Source: Botryobacter ruber (GTDB lineage: Bacteria; Bacteroidota; Bacteroidia; Cytophagales; Hymenobacteraceae). Taken from it: a DNA stretch of 64,000 nt. Made by a program: the position numbers and the translations under genes. A model generated the notes under the pieces. The model was given only the letters and a program-made list of their open reading frames with translations, searched no databases and was not told the DNA's origin. Location of the stretch: assembly GCF_003347595.2 (NCBI RefSeq), contig NZ_QCZK02000043.1, forward strand, positions 32,962-96,961. The letters are read 5' to 3'. Every line of letters begins with the position of its first letter. Position 1 is the stretch's first letter. Shown here piece after piece: positions 53,238 to 64,000 of this stretch.

Positions 53238-53719
53238 GTCCCCCTTTGAAGCTAATCTTGTAGGGAAAATTTGTCTGCAGCTGCGACCATTGCCTTTGCT
53301 CCTAAAAAAGCAAAAACTGCTTCAAGTTTCCAACTTGGAGCTATCATTCCAGCAAGTTTTCAACTTGCGCGGGTAAGAAATCAGGTAAGTTCAGCCACGA
53401 AAGCTGAAAGCTTTCAGGATAAAAAGCTCCAAGTTGGAAACTTGAAGCAGGAGTTTTTTCCCTACAAGAATAGTGCTCAACCAATTTGATTCTTAGAAAT
53501 AGATGCTGACTGCGAAACTGTCCCCTTGAGGGTAGGGGCGTTTCACTCTCCGAGACTATCCCCTTGAGGGGATTATAGGGGTGTAAAGCTCGGTGGTAAA
53601 ACGTCTGAAATTATGTTCTCAGAGTTTATTCGCAGATGTAAACACCCCTCTTGCTCCCCTCAAGGGGAGAATTTTCTCTAAAGATTAATTTGGTCAAGCA
53701 ATAGCCTTCAAAGGGGGAC
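53238..53719. repeat. MITE-like element (family 1) interrupted by a nested element
   Basis: The left end GTCCCCCTTTGAAG then CTAATCTTGTAGGGAAA (53238-53268) pairs with a right end split by an insertion: TTTTCCCTACAAGAATAG (to 53473) and ATAGCCTTCAAAGGGGGAC (53701-53719). The interior has the large CTGCTTCAAGTTTCCAACTT palindrome (about 53310-53450) and a dispersed repeat copy (53277-53303). It lies between the susE and GH66 genes. Confidence 0.75.
53474..53700. mobile_element. Nested 227-bp element with imperfect inverted ends and ATAG target duplication
   Basis: The ends TGCTCAACCAATTTGATTCT (53474) and the complement of TTAATTTGGTCAAGCA (to 53700) pair over about 24 bases with roughly 6 mismatches. 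The same ATAG (53470-53473 and 53701-53704) flanks both sides. Removing the insert restores the expected right end of the surrounding element. It carries CCCTTGAGGGG-type inverted repeats and no coding frame, so it would be non-autonomous. Confidence 0.65.
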
Positions 53720-53899
53720 TTATTCTGCTACTGTAGTTTTTGTGCGAATGTAAGACTTGTTCAAAATTTGGTATGAGACTACTTTAAAGTTAACCGGCTT
53801 TGAAATTTACCTTAAAGCGGAGTAATAATTTTCTTTAACATTTAAACAACAGGCCGTCCTCCGGAGCAAGCCCGGAGGACGGGATAAACCTTTTCCAAC

Positions 53900-55684
53900 A
53901 TGACGTTCAAACACATCTGTTTTTATTTCTTTATTCTTCTGGTAGGCGCAGGGGCGGGTTGTAAGGAAGAAAGAAACGACTCTTCCCCAACCCCAACCGA
54001 TGCCCCCGCCAACGCGGCCACACCCGCCTATAGCGATGTAAGCATTGCTACCGATAAAGCAGCCTATCGCCCGGGCGATAACGTAACCTTTACCATCGAC
54101 TTTGCAAAACTACCCGCAGAGGCAAAAGTACGCTACAAACACCTGAACGAGGTAGTAGGAGAGGAAGCGGTAACGGCTGCCAACTGGACCTGGAAAGCGC
54201 CAGCTACCGATTTCAGGGGGTATAGTGTGGAGGTTTTCAGTACCTCCGGGAACACCGAAACCATACACGCCACTACCGCCGTGGATGTTTCTTCGGAATG
54301 GAAGAAGTTTCCCCGCTACGGGTTTCTTTCCAAATTCCCGCAGATGAGCGACGAGCAGGTACGTGAAGTTATGGCTAACCTGAACGAACACCACATCAAC
54401 GGTATTCAGTTCTACGACTGGCACCACAAGCATCACTTGCCCTTACCGGTTACTAACGGAACGCCGGCAAGCAGTTGGAAAGACATCATCAACCGGGACA
54501 TCTATTTCAACACCGTGCAGCAGTACATCCAGGAGGCGCATGAGCACAATATAAAGGCCATGCAGTACAACCTGGTTTTTGGCGCCTGGGATAATGCCGA
54601 AGCGGACGGCGTGAACCGGGAATGGTTTGTTTTTAAAGACAACACGCGCACCAACCGCGATTTCCACCCTTTGCCAACGCCGCCGTTTCTGAGCAACATC
54701 TACCTGGTAGACCCATCCAACACGGCATGGCAGCAGTACCTGATAAACGAGAACAGCAAAGTATACCAGCAGCTTGATTTCGATGGGTTTCACATGGACC
54801 AGCTGGGTGACAGGGGAACTACGTTCAAATATGACGGCACTAATTTAAACCTGGCGCAAACCTACAAGCCATTTATTAATGCCGTAAAGTCGGCTACGCC
54901 GGCGAAGTATGCCGTAATGAATGCCGTGAACCAGTACGGGCAGCAGGGGATAGCGGAGTCGGCTTCCGATTTCCTGTATTCCGAAGTGTGGGGACCTTTT
55001 GACACCTACAACGACCTGGCCAACGTCATCAAGCAAAACAACGCCCTCAGCAACAACACCAAAAACACGGTACTGGCCGCCTACATGAATTACGACCTGT
55101 CCAACAACACGGGCTTCTTCAACACTCCTGCCGTACTGATGACCAATGCCGTAATCTTTGCACATGGCGGGGCGCACCTGGAACTGGGCGAGCACATGCT
55201 GTCGAAGGAGTATTTTCCGCATAACAACCTGCAGATGAAGCAGGACCTGAAAACCGCGATGCAGGAATACTACGACTTCCTGGTTGCCTATGAAAACCTG
55301 CTGCGCGACGGCGGTACGTTCAACAACATAGCCTTAACCTCCATCGACAAAAAGCTAAAACCGGCCAACTGGCCTGCCGCTACAGGCTCGGTGGCCACGC
55401 TGGGCAAAACAATAGGCAACAGCCAGGTGATTCACCTCATCAACTTCAACAACGCCAAAACCCAGAACTGGCGCGATAACAGCGGCATCCAGGCGGCGCC
55501 GCTTCAGGTAAAAGATGCCAAACTTGCTTTTACAGCCAACGGTACCGTAAAAAAAGTCTGGACCGCCACGCCCGATATCATCGGCGGGGCTTCCCGGGCC
55601 CTGAACTTTACCCAGCATGGCAACCAGGTAAGCTTTACCCTGCCCGAACTAAACTACTGGAGCATGGTGGTGGTGGAGTATTAA
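53900..55684 (+). CDS. GH66 dextranase-type lipoprotein
   Basis: The 594-residue protein has a lipoprotein signal (GAGAGC, Cys at 21), an N-terminal Ig-like domain (about 45-130), then a GH66 TIM-barrel: KFPRYGFLSKFPQMSDEQVR, HINGIQFYDWHHKHHLPLP, DFDGFHMDQLGDRG with the likely nucleophile D300, and FLYSEVWGPFDTYN with the likely acid/base E362. GH66 comprises endo-dextranases and cycloisomaltooligosaccharide glucanotransferases acting on alpha-1,6-glucan. No CBM35 insert typical of the transferase is apparent, so a dextranase is more likely. The surface location fits the first cut of imported dextran. It is the key clue to the locus substrate. Confidence 0.88.
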   Translation: MTFKHICFYFFILLVGAGAGCKEERNDSSPTPTDAPANAATPAYSDVSIATDKAAYRPGDNVTFTIDFAKLPAEAKVRYKHLNEVVGEEAVTAANWTWKAPATDFRGYSVEVFSTSGNTETIHATTAVDVSSEWKKFPRYGFLSKFPQMSDEQVREVMANLNEHHINGIQFYDWHHKHHLPLPVTNGTPASSWKDIINRDIYFNTVQQYIQEAHEHNIKAMQYNLVFGAWDNAEADGVNREWFVFKDNTRTNRDFHPLPTPPFLSNIYLVDPSNTAWQQYLINENSKVYQQLDFDGFHMDQLGDRGTTFKYDGTNLNLAQTYKPFINAVKSATPAKYAVMNAVNQYGQQGIAESASDFLYSEVWGPFDTYNDLANVIKQNNALSNNTKNTVLAAYMNYDLSNNTGFFNTPAVLMTNAVIFAHGGAHLELGEHMLSKEYFPHNNLQMKQDLKTAMQEYYDFLVAYENLLRDGGTFNNIALTSIDKKLKPANWPAATGSVATLGKTIGNSQVIHLINFNNAKTQNWRDNSGIQAAPLQVKDAKLAFTANGTVKKVWTATPDIIGGASRALNFTQHGNQVSFTLPELNYWSMVVVEY

Positions 55685-55920
55685 AATACTTTTCTCACTT
55701 TCAGCTTCGTCGGGGAAATAACCCCACTTCATTTTAGTAGCATCCACCGGACTTCCTGCGAGTTCGGTGGATTTTTTGCTTCCGCCATTTTTATGGAAGT
55801 ACAGCAGAGGCTGTGGTGGCAGGAGCAGTAGGGTAAAATCAGTCAATAGAAGCGCAATAGTTTGCCTCTGAACTATCTGCTGCGCCAGCCACCACAGCCT
55901 CTGCTCCCTCCAATTCCTTG

Positions 55921-56153
55921 CTGACCTTGTAGGGGAAAAAAAACTCCTGCTTCAAGTTTCCAACTTGGAGCTTTTTATCCTGAAAGCTTTCAGCTTTCGT
56001 GGCTGAACTTACCTGATTTTATACCCACGCAAGTTGAAAACTTGCTGGAATGATAGCTCCAAGTTGGAAACCTGAAGCAGTTTTTTTGCTTTTGTAGGAG
56101 CAAAGGCAATGGTCGCAGCTACAGATAAATTTCCCTACAACATTAGATTCCTT
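55921..56153. repeat. Diverged family 1 element between the GH66 and acetyltransferase genes
   Basis: A partial left end (ACCTTGTAGGGGAAAA, from 55924), the large CTGCTTCAAGTTTCCAACTT inverted repeat with its GAAAGCTTTC centre (55947-56082), a dispersed repeat copy (56097-56121) and a right end TTTCCCTACAACATTAG then ATTCCTTGG (about 56129-56153) are present. The outer ends are degenerate. Two further dispersed repeat copies lie just upstream (55802-55828, 55878-55908). Confidence 0.6.
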
Positions 56154-56268
56154 GGCAGGAGGAAACATCGCAGCAGGAGGTGTTATTTTCTTCCGGAAGC
56201 GCAGCCTTATTACCCTGCATTGCCTACCTTCGGCAAACAAATCCGGGTTAAAAAAGTAAACCTGCCTT

Positions 56269-56835
56269 ATGAAATCAGAAAAAGAAAAAATGCTCGCCGG
56301 CGAGCTCTACGACCCGCTGGACCAGCAGCTCTCGGAAGACAGGCTGCGCACCCGCCTGCTCCTCAAAGAACTAAACGACACCCGCGAAGACCAGCCGGAA
56401 GAGCGCACGCGCATCCTGCAACAGCTTATTCCCAATGCCGGCGATGGTCTGTGGCTGCAGCCGCCTTTTTACTGCGACTACGGCTACAACCTGGCGATAG
56501 GGGAGCGGGTGTTCTTCAACTTCAACTGCGTGGTGCTCGACGTGATGCAGGTAACCATCGGGAGCCGGACGCTGTTCGGGCCCAACGTGCAGCTCTACAC
56601 AGCCACCCATCCCATGAACCCTGTCGAGCGGGCTTCCGGGCTGGAATATGCCAAACCCATTACCATTGGAGAAGACGTTTGGATTGGCGGCAGTGTGGTG
56701 GTTTGTCCCGGTGTTAGCATCGGCGACCGTGCCGTGATTGGAGCAGGCAGCGTGGTTACCAAAGATATTCCTGCCGGTGTGTTTGCAGCCGGTAATCCGT
56801 GCCGGGTTATCAGGCAACTGAATGCCCCTGCCTGA
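56269..56835 (+). CDS. maa: Maltose O-acetyltransferase-type sugar acetyltransferase
   Basis: The 188-residue protein has an N-terminal Mac domain (KEKMLAGELYDPLDQQLSED, RLRTRLLLKELN) and a left-handed parallel beta-helix of hexapeptide repeats (FFNFNCVVLDVMQVTIGSRT, VWIGGSVVVCPGVSIGDRAV, IGAGSVVTKDIPAGVFAAGN). The active-site His is in YTATHPMNPVERAS. It acetylates maltose or glucose with acetyl-CoA, probably to stop excess sugar accumulation. It lies inside the glucan locus and ends in a strong terminator. Confidence 0.92.
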   Translation: MKSEKEKMLAGELYDPLDQQLSEDRLRTRLLLKELNDTREDQPEERTRILQQLIPNAGDGLWLQPPFYCDYGYNLAIGERVFFNFNCVVLDVMQVTIGSRTLFGPNVQLYTATHPMNPVERASGLEYAKPITIGEDVWIGGSVVVCPGVSIGDRAVIGAGSVVTKDIPAGVFAAGNPCRVIRQLNAPA

Positions 56836-56901
56836 ACGCCAACAGCTGCAGCGCCGCTCGTAATTTTTGTAAAAGTGATTACTGGTACCAGGCCTTTTTG
56901 C

Positions 56902-56931
56902 AAGGGAAGCCTCGGAGGCTTCCCTTTTTTT
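56902..56931 (+). terminator. Intrinsic terminator after maa
   Basis: AAGGGAAGCC pairs with GGCTTCCCTT around a short TCGGA loop and runs into a seven-T tract. It separates maa from the GH97 gene, which has its own upstream motif. Confidence 0.85.
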
Positions 56932-57000
56932 GTTGCTTCCGGGGCAGTTTATCCCTATAACAGGGTTATATTTTTATGCAGGTTCAATTTTTGTAACTAA

Positions 57001-57050
57001 TTGATAATAAGCAACTTGCCTGTATTTACATGAAGCTTTTTTCTATATTT
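57001..57050 (+). promoter_or_regulatory. Shared upstream motif, copy before the GH97 gene
   Basis: TTGATAATAA at 57001 and TTTTCTATATTT at 57039 repeat the susC-upstream pair at the same 38-base spacing, 156 bases before the GH97 start. Confidence 0.55.
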
Positions 57051-57202
57051 CAGGTTTACAAATTGCTGTTTTTTGCTGAGCCCGGCAATTTTGCAATACC
57101 TACTAACAATCGTAAGCAACAACGTGCGCCTGCTTTTCCGGTAGCGGCAACAGGCTGTACGCTGCACGCTTAAATGCCGGACTAATTATTTTACCAATAT
57201 AA

Positions 57203-59335
<2,133 letters not shown>

Positions 59336-59416
59336 CATAACCCGCCATTACAGATTAAGGCCGGTCGCAGGTCTGCTGCACCAGTCACCACAGCCACTGC
59401 TCCGGGAGTAAACCAG

Positions 59417-59463
59417 AAAGAGCATCCACAAGTCCGTTTCAGGACCTGTGGATGCTCTTTTTT
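59417..59463 (+). terminator. Intrinsic terminator after the GH97 gene
   Basis: AAAGAGCATCCACA-A-GTCC pairs with GGAC-C-TGTGGATGCTCTTT around GTTTCA (one mismatched A-C pair) and runs into TTTTTT. It lies about 80 bases after the stop, just past a dispersed repeat copy (59374-59404). Confidence 0.8.
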
Positions 59464-59831
59464 GAATGGTAACCCGGTAGTGGTTTGCTGATAAAAATGC
59501 ATCTGCCCGAACTGGACCAACCGTTCTAACCCCAACTCTTTTTCTCAGGCCGCTTGCCAAACGGTAAAAACGCTGCATTCAGCAGTTCAGCACGACTGGC
59601 AAGGACGATTGCATATACTTAGCTGCTGCAAAGAGTAAAGGGGATACGAGCATCAAAAGCAGCCTTAAAAATGTGTAATAGTGAGTCGCCTGATGATACT
59701 CCCGGCACACATCAGCCATTAGGATGAGAGGTGTTGATGTATATCATACGGGCTCCTGTGAAGCTGTTTCATGGTAGCTGCCGCTTGATAATCAGCTTAT
59801 ATTTTGGTAATGCTATTTTATTGATAATTTG

Positions 59832-59881
59832 TTGATTTAAAGCTATTTGTGATTATAACAGGGATGCTTTTTTCTATATTA
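59832..59881 (+). promoter_or_regulatory. Shared upstream motif, copy before the truncated kinase gene
   Basis: TTGATTTAAA at 59832 and TTTTCTATATTA at 59870 give the same 38-base spacing as at susC and the GH97 gene; a further TTGATAATTT starts at 59821. It lies 159 bases before the kinase start at 60040. No gene is recognised in 59464-60039. Confidence 0.5.
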
Positions 59882-60039
59882 TGAGTATAATAATTGATGT
59901 TGCCTTTGTTGGCTTGTTCCTTTGTATTAATAATAACGGATGTTAGTTCAGGGGAACCTTCTGATGTAAAGCCAGCAAAAAACAGCCTCTGTTCCTAATG
60001 CATGTAACCAATTGTTATTCACTTAATTTACTATGTCCT

Positions 60040-60396
60040 ATGATTATTATAGCAGATAGCGGGGCGAATAAGACAGACTGGCGGATAGTCTATGAATCAG
60101 GTGCAGTAAAACAAGTTTTTACGGTAGGCATCAACCCCCAGTACCAGGATGTAAACAAACTGTATAACATTGTGTTAGCAGAGCTGCTACCACATATTGG
60201 TTCTGAACCAACAGCAGTCATAAAGTACTACAGTGCCGGTAACAGTACCAGCGAACGTAATGAGTTGCTGGAAGATGCCCTGCGTCGGGCGTTTCCGGAT
60301 AGCGAGGTGCGCGCAGACCATGACATGCTGATGTTCCTGAAGCTTCAGTACCTAAGCACGGAAGCCCTTCACCATTATTTATATCCGAACTTATGA
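60040..60396 (+). pseudogene. Truncated N-acetylglucosamine-kinase-like gene (BadF/BadG ATPase family)
   Basis: The frame encodes 118 residues that match only the N-terminal third of the family: MIIIADSGANKTDWRIVYES (phosphate-1 motif, with Asn where Ser/Thr is usual), VGINPQYQDVNKLY, and IKYYSAGNSTSERNELLEDA followed by FPDSEVRADHDML. After that the sequence departs from the family and stops at TGA. The usual protein has about 280-300 residues, and no continuation with the glycine-rich ATP-binding part is recognised up to 60643. I regard it as a broken gene. Its upstream region retains the shared motif of the locus. Confidence 0.65.
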
Positions 60397-60643
60397 CTAT
60401 CGTTCTTCGTGCCCCTGTTGTGTTATGGTTATATCGTGTACTATGGCTTCGTGGGGTCAAAACCGGTGAAGCGGGTGGCGTCATAACTACTAGCTCACCG
60501 AATAAGATTGCTTATCTGAATCAGCAAAAATCAGCATAACCAAAGCTGATGCAGCCAAAACGGAAGTATTAAACTTTTAAGCAGGATTCTGCTTTTTACC
60601 TGCTGGTGGAAATGCCTGGAGCTCCTGTGTTATAATAAAAACC

Positions 60644-63355
60644 ATGAAACACCTCAACCTGAAAGCCGCATTCTTCCTGCTGGTGCTGGGCCTCGGCTCC
60701 TGCCAGACGCAGCAAACGGTAACCCAGCCAGGCCTAAGCCAGGGCGCTATCTGGCAATCCGAAGCCTATGCCATTTACCCGGACAGGGTGGTGCAGCAGG
60801 AGCATGAGGCAAAGGTAATCTCTGCTACCGAAATGGTATCGAATTACCAGAGCCCCGCCAACGAATTTCAAAGCCCGGAGCTGACGTTCAAGTTCAGCAT
60901 CAATGGCAAAGACAACGAAATGGTTTCCGGCAAAGACCACCGCTTCATCTGCTCTTCGGAGAGTGGCGGCTGTGTGACACCGGTGATCACATTTGGCAAG
61001 CAGCACGTGGATACCTCGGTAGTGCCAGCCAACACCTATCTGGCACCCAATACCAATTTCACTGTGAGGCTGGACATGCGCCATGTGCTGCAGGCCTTTG
61101 AGCAGAAGGGTTACTACACGACTTTTGATAGCACCAAAATCTACAAAGATGATTTTAAGCAGGTATTTATTGCCGGCAACACGGCTCCGCTGATGTGGGA
61201 CTTCGATAACCTGGTGAACAAACCGGAACTGGAGCTGAAGGACCCGGACAGGGATGGCATTTACGAAGTGACGCTCACGCTCAACAAACCGGAGGAGAAA
61301 AAAGCAACGGCCGGCAACTGGAAACTGACCCACGACCTCTCCGCTTTCCCGCAATACAAATCCGAGTACCCGCTTGTGGACGTGCTCTATAATATGTCGC
61401 TGGAAGAAATGCAGCAGGATATCGAAGCAGACAGCACCTTCCGGACAGGCGAAGAATGGGCAGGCGTCTGGACACGCGATATCAGCTACAGCATCATCCT
61501 GGGCATGGCCACACTGCAGCCGAAGGTGTCGCAGTACAGCCTGATGCGCAAGGTGCAGAACGGCCGCATCATCCAGGATACCGGCACCGGCGGCGCTTAC
61601 CCTGTTTCCACCGACCGCATCGTATGGGCCGATGCCGCCTGGGAAATCTACAAAGTAACCGGCGATAAAAAATGGCTGCAGCAGTCCTACGACATCATCC
61701 GCAACTCCGTGGAAGACGACCTGAAAAACGCCTACGATCGTGAAACCGGGCTCGTGAAAGGAGAATCCTCTTTCCTCGACTGGCGGGAGCAGACCTACCC
61801 GAAGTGGATGCAGCCCGTAGATATTTATGAATCGGAGTGTCTGGGCACCAATGCCGTGCATTACCGCGCCAACATAGTGCTGGCGGAAATGGCGAAGCTG
61901 CTGAACGACGAAAAAGCCGCTGCTAAATACCTGGATATTGCCGGGGTGATTAAAGATGGCATGAACGAGCACTTGTGGATGGCCGATAAAGGCTACTACG
62001 GGCAATACCTGTACGGTCGCAATTTTAAAGTACTGTCGCCACGCTCGGAGGCGCTGGGGGAGGCGCTGGCAGTGCTCTATGGTATAACCGATGAGGCGAA
62101 GGAGCAACAGGTGGTGATGAATACGCCCGTCAGCACCTACGGCATCCCGAGCATTTTTCCGCACATCCCGAACATTCCGCCATACCACAACAACGGCATC
62201 TGGCCTTTTGTGCAGGCGTACTGGTCGCTGGCTGCCGCCAAAGCCGGCAACGAGCAGGCCCTCACCGAAAGCATGAGTGCTATTTACCGGCCTGCTGCGC
62301 TGTTCCTGACAAACAAGGAAAACTTCGTAGCCAGCAACGGCGACTTCGCCGGGACACAGATTAATTCCAGCAGGCAGCTCTGGAGTGTAGCCGGAAATAT
62401 CAGCATGGTGTATAAAGTGCTTTTCGGCATGGACTTTAAGACCAGCAGCCTTGTGCTCAAACCCTTTGTGCCGGAAGCCTGGAAAGGCAAGCGCAGCCTT
62501 ACCAATTTCAAATACCGCCAGGCGGTGCTCGATATGGAGATGGAGGGCTACGGCAACCAGGTTAAAACAATCACCTTAGATGGAAAACCGTTGGCCAATG
62601 CCGAAGTGCCGGGTAACCTGCAGGGGCGGCACCAGGTGAAAATTGTGCTGGCTAGCAACGAGGTGCCGGAGCAGAAATCGAATAAGGTAGAACATACCGT
62701 GTCGCCAGCTGCACCGGAGGTAAGCCTGACAGGCAATTCCTTAACCTGGAAGCAGGAGGAAGGGGCTGTCAACTACAAAGTGCTCAAAAATGGCAAAGTA
62801 GTTTCTACCTTAAGCAACACCACTTACCCGCTCCCGGGAAATGGCTATGCCGAGTACCAGCTGATAGCAGTAGATGGAGCAGGGGTGGAGTCCTTTGCCA
62901 GTGAACCCTTGGTAACACCTACAGCCAGTGTGCAGGTATATGAACTGGAAAAAGCAGCTCCAAAGGCAGCTTTGCCTTACAAAGGCTTTACAGGCACCGG
63001 CTTTGTGGAGCTAACGAAGCAAAAGAACACCACCCTTAAAGTTAACATAACAGTACCGGCGCCGGGATTGTATGCCATCGACTTCCGTTACGCCAACGGC
63101 AACGGTCCCACCAACACCCAAAACAAATGTGCTATCAGAACACTCCGCGTGAATGATGCCTTTGCCGGTACAGTTGTGCTCCCGCAACGCGGCACCGACG
63201 AGTGGTCCAACTGGGGATATTCAAACGCCGTGCAGGTGCCGCTCGAAAAAGGCACACATGCTGTCACCATAGCCTTTGAACCCGCCAACGAAAACATGAA
63301 CCTGGAAATTAACCAGGCCATGCTCGATAACATGCGGGTGGTACAACTGAACTAG
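60644..63355 (+). CDS. Large six-hairpin glycosidase-like lipoprotein with CBM35-like C-terminus
   Basis: The 903-residue protein has a lipoprotein signal (VLGLGSC). Domain order: an N-terminal beta domain (about 40-215), an (alpha/alpha)6-type catalytic region (about 235-640) with GEEWAGVWTRDISYSIILGM, GAYPVSTDRIVWADAAWEIY, SSFLDWREQTYPKWMQPVDI and NNGIWPFVQAYWSLAAAKAG, an FN3-like segment (about 690-760), and a CBM35-like sandwich (about 765-903: GTGFVELTKQKNTTLKVNIT, YAIDFRYANGNGPTN). Acidic residues in the WTRDIS and LDWREQ blocks are the best candidates for catalysis. The GH family is not assigned with certainty. It probably trims alpha-glucan oligosaccharides at the cell surface. Confidence 0.7.
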   Translation: MKHLNLKAAFFLLVLGLGSCQTQQTVTQPGLSQGAIWQSEAYAIYPDRVVQQEHEAKVISATEMVSNYQSPANEFQSPELTFKFSINGKDNEMVSGKDHRFICSSESGGCVTPVITFGKQHVDTSVVPANTYLAPNTNFTVRLDMRHVLQAFEQKGYYTTFDSTKIYKDDFKQVFIAGNTAPLMWDFDNLVNKPELELKDPDRDGIYEVTLTLNKPEEKKATAGNWKLTHDLSAFPQYKSEYPLVDVLYNMSLEEMQQDIEADSTFRTGEEWAGVWTRDISYSIILGMATLQPKVSQYSLMRKVQNGRIIQDTGTGGAYPVSTDRIVWADAAWEIYKVTGDKKWLQQSYDIIRNSVEDDLKNAYDRETGLVKGESSFLDWREQTYPKWMQPVDIYESECLGTNAVHYRANIVLAEMAKLLNDEKAAAKYLDIAGVIKDGMNEHLWMADKGYYGQYLYGRNFKVLSPRSEALGEALAVLYGITDEAKEQQVVMNTPVSTYGIPSIFPHIPNIPPYHNNGIWPFVQAYWSLAAAKAGNEQALTESMSAIYRPAALFLTNKENFVASNGDFAGTQINSSRQLWSVAGNISMVYKVLFGMDFKTSSLVLKPFVPEAWKGKRSLTNFKYRQAVLDMEMEGYGNQVKTITLDGKPLANAEVPGNLQGRHQVKIVLASNEVPEQKSNKVEHTVSPAAPEVSLTGNSLTWKQEEGAVNYKVLKNGKVVSTLSNTTYPLPGNGYAEYQLIAVDGAGVESFASEPLVTPTASVQVYELEKAAPKAALPYKGFTGTGFVELTKQKNTTLKVNITVPAPGLYAIDFRYANGNGPTNTQNKCAIRTLRVNDAFAGTVVLPQRGTDEWSNWGYSNAVQVPLEKGTHAVTIAFEPANENMNLEINQAMLDNMRVVQLN

Positions 63356-63361
63356 AACCCA

Positions 63362-63385
63362 TGGCACCGGCACCCGCTGGTGCCA
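63362..63385 (+). terminator. Hairpin after the six-hairpin glycosidase gene
   Basis: TGGCACC and GGTGCCA pair around a 10-base loop directly after the stop. There is no T-run, so it may stabilise the 3' end without terminating by itself. The gap to 63907 also holds a dispersed repeat copy (63524-63552). Confidence 0.4.
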
Positions 63386-63805
63386 AATTCGTTTCATTAA
63401 CTACGCTGCTTCCACATTACCCCCCTCTTTTTAAAGGTTCTCCCCCCGTTCAGGTGATGGCACCAGCGGTATATTTGTGCTGAAACAGTATCGCCATAGG
63501 CGTTTGTATCACAAAAAAAACTACTGCAGCTGCCACCATAGCCACTGCTCCATAGAGTATGTATAAATTTTGCTTGCAAAGGACGGAATTTAAACATGCT
63601 CTTAAACGGAACAGTACAAGTGTTAGTGCTATTCGCGTAATTTTGGTAATATTGCAAACAAATCCGGATCAGTATTACGAATGATAAAAGTCATTCCTGC
63701 TGAACGTATACTTTTTATAATTTCGTGCTTTGAAATTTTATTTCATCGCAACAATTAGGTATCTTGCTTAACCGATTAAGCTATAGGGGGTTGGGTTAAA
63801 AAAGT

Positions 63806-64000
<195 letters not shown>

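Noticed and set aside
60734..62188. Long antisense frame within the six-hairpin glycosidase gene
   Set aside because: Codon-bias shadow; no start context and no domain.
63397..63657. 86-codon minus-strand frame before gapA
   Set aside because: It runs through a dispersed repeat copy and has no hydrophobic or domain signature.

Overview
This window looks like a chromosomal segment of a Bacteroidota bacterium, most likely Cytophagales/Hymenobacteraceae (Pontibacter-like). The genus is inference. The signs are a type IX secretion C-terminal sorting domain at the left edge, a DUF5103 type IX plug-type protein, a SusC/SusD outer-membrane uptake pair, many lipoproteins with a short lipobox, almost no Shine-Dalgarno sequences, moderate GC in most genes and a few distinctly AT-rich ones.

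Layout. 1-8.4 kb: end of a T9SS cargo gene, a prolipoprotein diacylglyceryl transferase (Lgt)-like protein fused to a beta-rich domain, a secreted protein paired with a DUF5060-type glycosidase lipoprotein, and small proteins. 8.4-11 kb: a two-subunit molybdenum hydroxylase (IorA/IorB type). 11.5-25.5 kb: housekeeping and metabolic genes, including a Gfo/Idh/MocA oxidoreductase, a secreted methyltransferase, an APC permease, SelO, AsnA, a TPMT-like methyltransferase, KdsA, a Bor-like lipoprotein, ApaG, Ung and a DUF4397 lipoprotein. 26-32 kb: a conserved helical-repeat protein divergent from a tight leuACDB operon that ends in a strong terminator. 32.5-35.6 kb: AT-rich membrane-protein genes, a Bcr/CflA exporter and a small GNAT protein. 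36-42.9 kb: trehalase, an ECF sigma / membrane anti-sigma-like / outer-membrane-protein operon, OsmC and the DUF5103 protein.

43.4-63.4 kb is a polysaccharide utilization locus for an alpha-glucan, best matching dextran or isomaltooligosaccharides: SusR-like membrane regulator, DUF1080 lipoprotein, SusC, SusD, SusE-like triple starch-binding-type protein, GH66 dextranase-type lipoprotein, maltose O-acetyltransferase, GH97 SusB-type alpha-glucosidase, a truncated N-acetylglucosamine-kinase-like gene, and a large six-hairpin glycosidase-like lipoprotein with a C-terminal CBM35-like domain. No GH13 amylase is present. Three upstream regions in this locus share a two-part motif at constant spacing, consistent with co-regulation. 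The window ends at the start of gapA.

The most unusual property is in the gaps between genes. They are packed with dispersed repeats: (i) a degenerate ~26-bp sequence with core GCCACCACAGCC, about 28 copies, nearly one in every intergenic gap and twice inside genes in frame; (ii) MITE-like elements with long inverted ends, one carrying a nested second element flanked by a 4-bp target duplication; (iii) a 178-bp element with perfect 15-bp inverted ends; (iv) composite heptamer-plus-palindrome elements; (v) GATGAC-type hairpins; and (vi) a 31-bp repeat 5' of two AT-rich gene blocks. No rRNA, tRNA, CRISPR array, integrase or transposase gene was recognised.
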